A stretch of DNA of 64,000 bases from Dioscorea cayenensis subsp. rotundata (Eukaryota > Streptophyta > Magnoliopsida > Dioscoreales > Dioscoreaceae): contig NC_052488.1 in assembly GCF_009730915.1 (NCBI RefSeq), forward strand, positions 22,004,305 to 22,068,304, given 5' to 3'. The translations under genes and the position numbers were made by a program. Under the pieces are notes generated by a model. The model was not told the origin of the DNA, searched no databases, and worked only from the letters and a program-made list of their open reading frames with translations. Each line of letters opens with the position of its first letter. The stretch's first letter is position 1. This document shows, piece after piece, positions 62,650-64,000 of the stretch.

Positions 62650-62952
62650 TTTTTTTTTTAAATAATTGTGGATAAATCACCCGTCATTGATGAAAAAAAA
62701 CCAATACAAAAGGGACAAAAGTGACACAAACTAAAATAGAAAAAACAAAGCATCCACCAGGGTGGAGGAGACAAAATATAAACGAAAACTGTAGAAGAAA
62801 AAAAACAGGAAGACAACATCAAAGGTTGACTCTTGAGGAAGTATCAGGAAAGATCACTTGGCGAACTGCTTAGTCTACAAGGTGATGAGAGAAGGAGTTA
62901 CACAAAATCAAAACTTCGTTTGATCGTTTGAAGAGACTCCTCGACAGTCATC
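62650..62952 (-). mobile_element. 5'-truncated LINE 3' end, unit B only
   Basis: TTGCAATTTCCAAA is repeated exactly at 62636-62649 and 62953-62966 around a 303-bp insert. On minus the insert ends GGTGATTTATCCAC plus an A-rich tail and carries a hairpin (CTCCTCCACCCTGGTGGATG) at the same place as in the other two LINE ends. The matching place in unit A has no insert. It is the longest of the three. Confidence 0.8.
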
Positions 62953-63325
62953 TTGCAATTTCCAAAAGTAATTGACATTTTGTTTTTAATAATATTTTAT
63001 AGAAGAATCAAACATTTTTTTTTAAAAAAAAAGTCAAATTAAAAAATTACCACATAAAATAATACTAGGCCCAGCCCATAAAATAAAAAGCCCATCAACA
63101 AGTTTCAAAGCCCAGATAAATGTCGGCCCATGAAACTCTCCCGACAAAAGTCAATCAAAAGCTGACCACCATCTTTACCTTTTTACCCCTCTTTCACCTT
63201 CCTTTTTCTCTTCTCTCTTCGTCTCTCTCCCAACTCCAACCTCTTCTTCTCCTCTCCAACTCCATGGATCTCCTTCCCCGCCATGTGAAACCCTAGAAAC
63301 CCTAACGCTCGCTGGGCCCTCTCCA

Positions 63326-63956
63326 ATGGGCAACTGCTGCCGCTCCCCCGCTGCTGTGGCTCGTGAAGACGTCGACCCTCGCAAACCCCAACCCCGACCT
63401 CACCGTACCGCCAACCCAGAGCCCAAACCTAAGCCCCTCTCCGTCCTCTTGCCTGGAACCTGCGACATCGATGGTAACATCGAGGAGAAGTACCTCGTTG
63501 ACCGCGAGCTCGGCCGCGGTGAGTTTGGCGTCACCTACCTTTGTATGGACAAGGATACCCGGGAGCTGCTTGCCTGCAAGTCCATTCCCAAGAGGAAGCT
63601 TCGCACTGCCGTTGACGTTGAGGATGTGAGGAGGGAGGTCTCCATCATGCGCCATCTTCCGCGGAGCCCGAGCATCGTGTCTCTTAGGGAGGCTTGTGAG
63701 GATGAGCATGCTGTTCATCTTGTTATGGAGCTCTGCGAGGGCGGCGAGCTCTTCGATCGCATCGTTGCTAGAGGGCACTATACTGAACGTGCTGCCGCTG
63801 CTGTCACGAAGACGATTGTTGAGGTTGTTCAGCTCTGCCACAAGCATGGTGTGATTCATCGGGATCTTAAGCCGGAGAACTTCTTGTTCGCGAACAAGAA
63901 GGAGAACTCGCCTCTCAAAGCCATTGATTTTGGCCTTTCGATATTCTTCAAGCCTG
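63326..63956 (+). CDS. CPK13: Calcium-dependent protein kinase, CPK13-type, first exon (partial, runs off right edge)
   Basis: CDPKs join a Ser/Thr kinase to calmodulin-like EF-hands and respond directly to Ca2+. This first exon encodes 210 residues plus one base and ends FFKPG before GTAAGC at 63957. [16 protein letters not shown] at the start is almost identical to the Arabidopsis CPK13 N-terminus; Gly2 is a myristoylation site and Cys4/Cys5 are palmitoylation candidates, so the kinase should be membrane-bound. The kinase domain starts near 57: Gly-loop GRGEFG at 63-68, catalytic Lys85 in [14 protein letters not shown] at 178-185 and DFG at 201-203. The Ca2+-binding half lies beyond the window. 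The exon is GC-rich against its AT-rich flank. The fragment at 53018-53456 is the tail of a close relative. Confidence 0.95.
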
Positions 63957-64000
63957 GTAAGCTCTTTTAGATCTGTTTGGTTTGAAATCGTGCTTTCAGT

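Larger units (their letters stand above)
53518..63110. repeat. Segmental duplication, unit B (SelT-B and FAD3-B)
   Basis: Second unit of the block described for 38920-48870, in the same orientation. It starts within an intron of the CPK13-like fragment and ends about 200 bp before the CPK13 gene at 63326. Confidence 0.85.

Noticed and set aside
63302-63859. A 185-codon frame on minus opposite the CPK13 exon
   Set aside because: It is the antisense shadow of a GC-rich kinase exon with clear kinase motifs on plus.

Overview
The window is nuclear DNA of a flowering plant. All genes are split by GT-AG introns, the intergenic DNA is AT-rich with many TA, AAT and similar microsatellites, and the gene families are plant ones: glutamine-dependent asparagine synthetase, a CPK13-type calcium-dependent kinase, an omega-3 (FAD3-type) desaturase, the vacuolar zinc transporter MTP1 and an alternative NAD(P)H dehydrogenase. 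Species cannot be proved from the sequence; a non-grass monocot such as yam is a weak guess.

Layout. 11-8018 (minus) is the 5' half of a clathrin heavy chain gene (22 exons seen, the rest runs off the left edge). 8.2-19.5 kb is a transposon- and repeat-rich stretch; inside it lie a dead Em (group 1 LEA) gene with four in-frame stops, a deleted hAT transposon with a 175-bp tandem repeat, a LINE 3' end with a 16-bp target duplication and a possible SINE. 20343-23666 (plus) is an intact 13-exon asparagine synthetase with a cluster of ACGT/G-box elements upstream. Then, all on minus: an uncharacterised gene (24361-26287), MTP1 (27120-28373), a small secreted-peptide precursor with DY-containing repeats (31391-32869), the alternative NAD(P)H dehydrogenase NDA (33977-37719) and a SelT-like thioredoxin-fold protein (39082-41045).

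From about 38.9 kb to 63.1 kb the window is a local segmental duplication. Unit A holds SelT-A (minus) and FAD3-A (plus); unit B holds SelT-B (minus, a pseudogene with several deletions) and FAD3-B (plus, intact, 384 aa). Between them lies a two-exon tail of a CPK13-like kinase (minus, one-base frameshift), cut in an intron where unit B begins. A CPK13-type kinase begins at 63326 (plus) and runs off the right edge.

Unit A is damaged by the assembly. A run of exactly 1000 N (49121-50120) separates two error-rich versions of the same 2.7 kb (46300-49120 and 50121-52780), so the FAD3-A 3' half is printed twice and neither version is clean. Insertions present in only one unit (two LINE ends, a Stowaway MITE) show which events followed the duplication. 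I found no operon-like system, CRISPR array, rRNA or tRNA gene. The most novel items are the DY-repeat peptide precursor, the Em pseudogene, and the duplicated SelT-FAD3 block with its breakpoint fragment.
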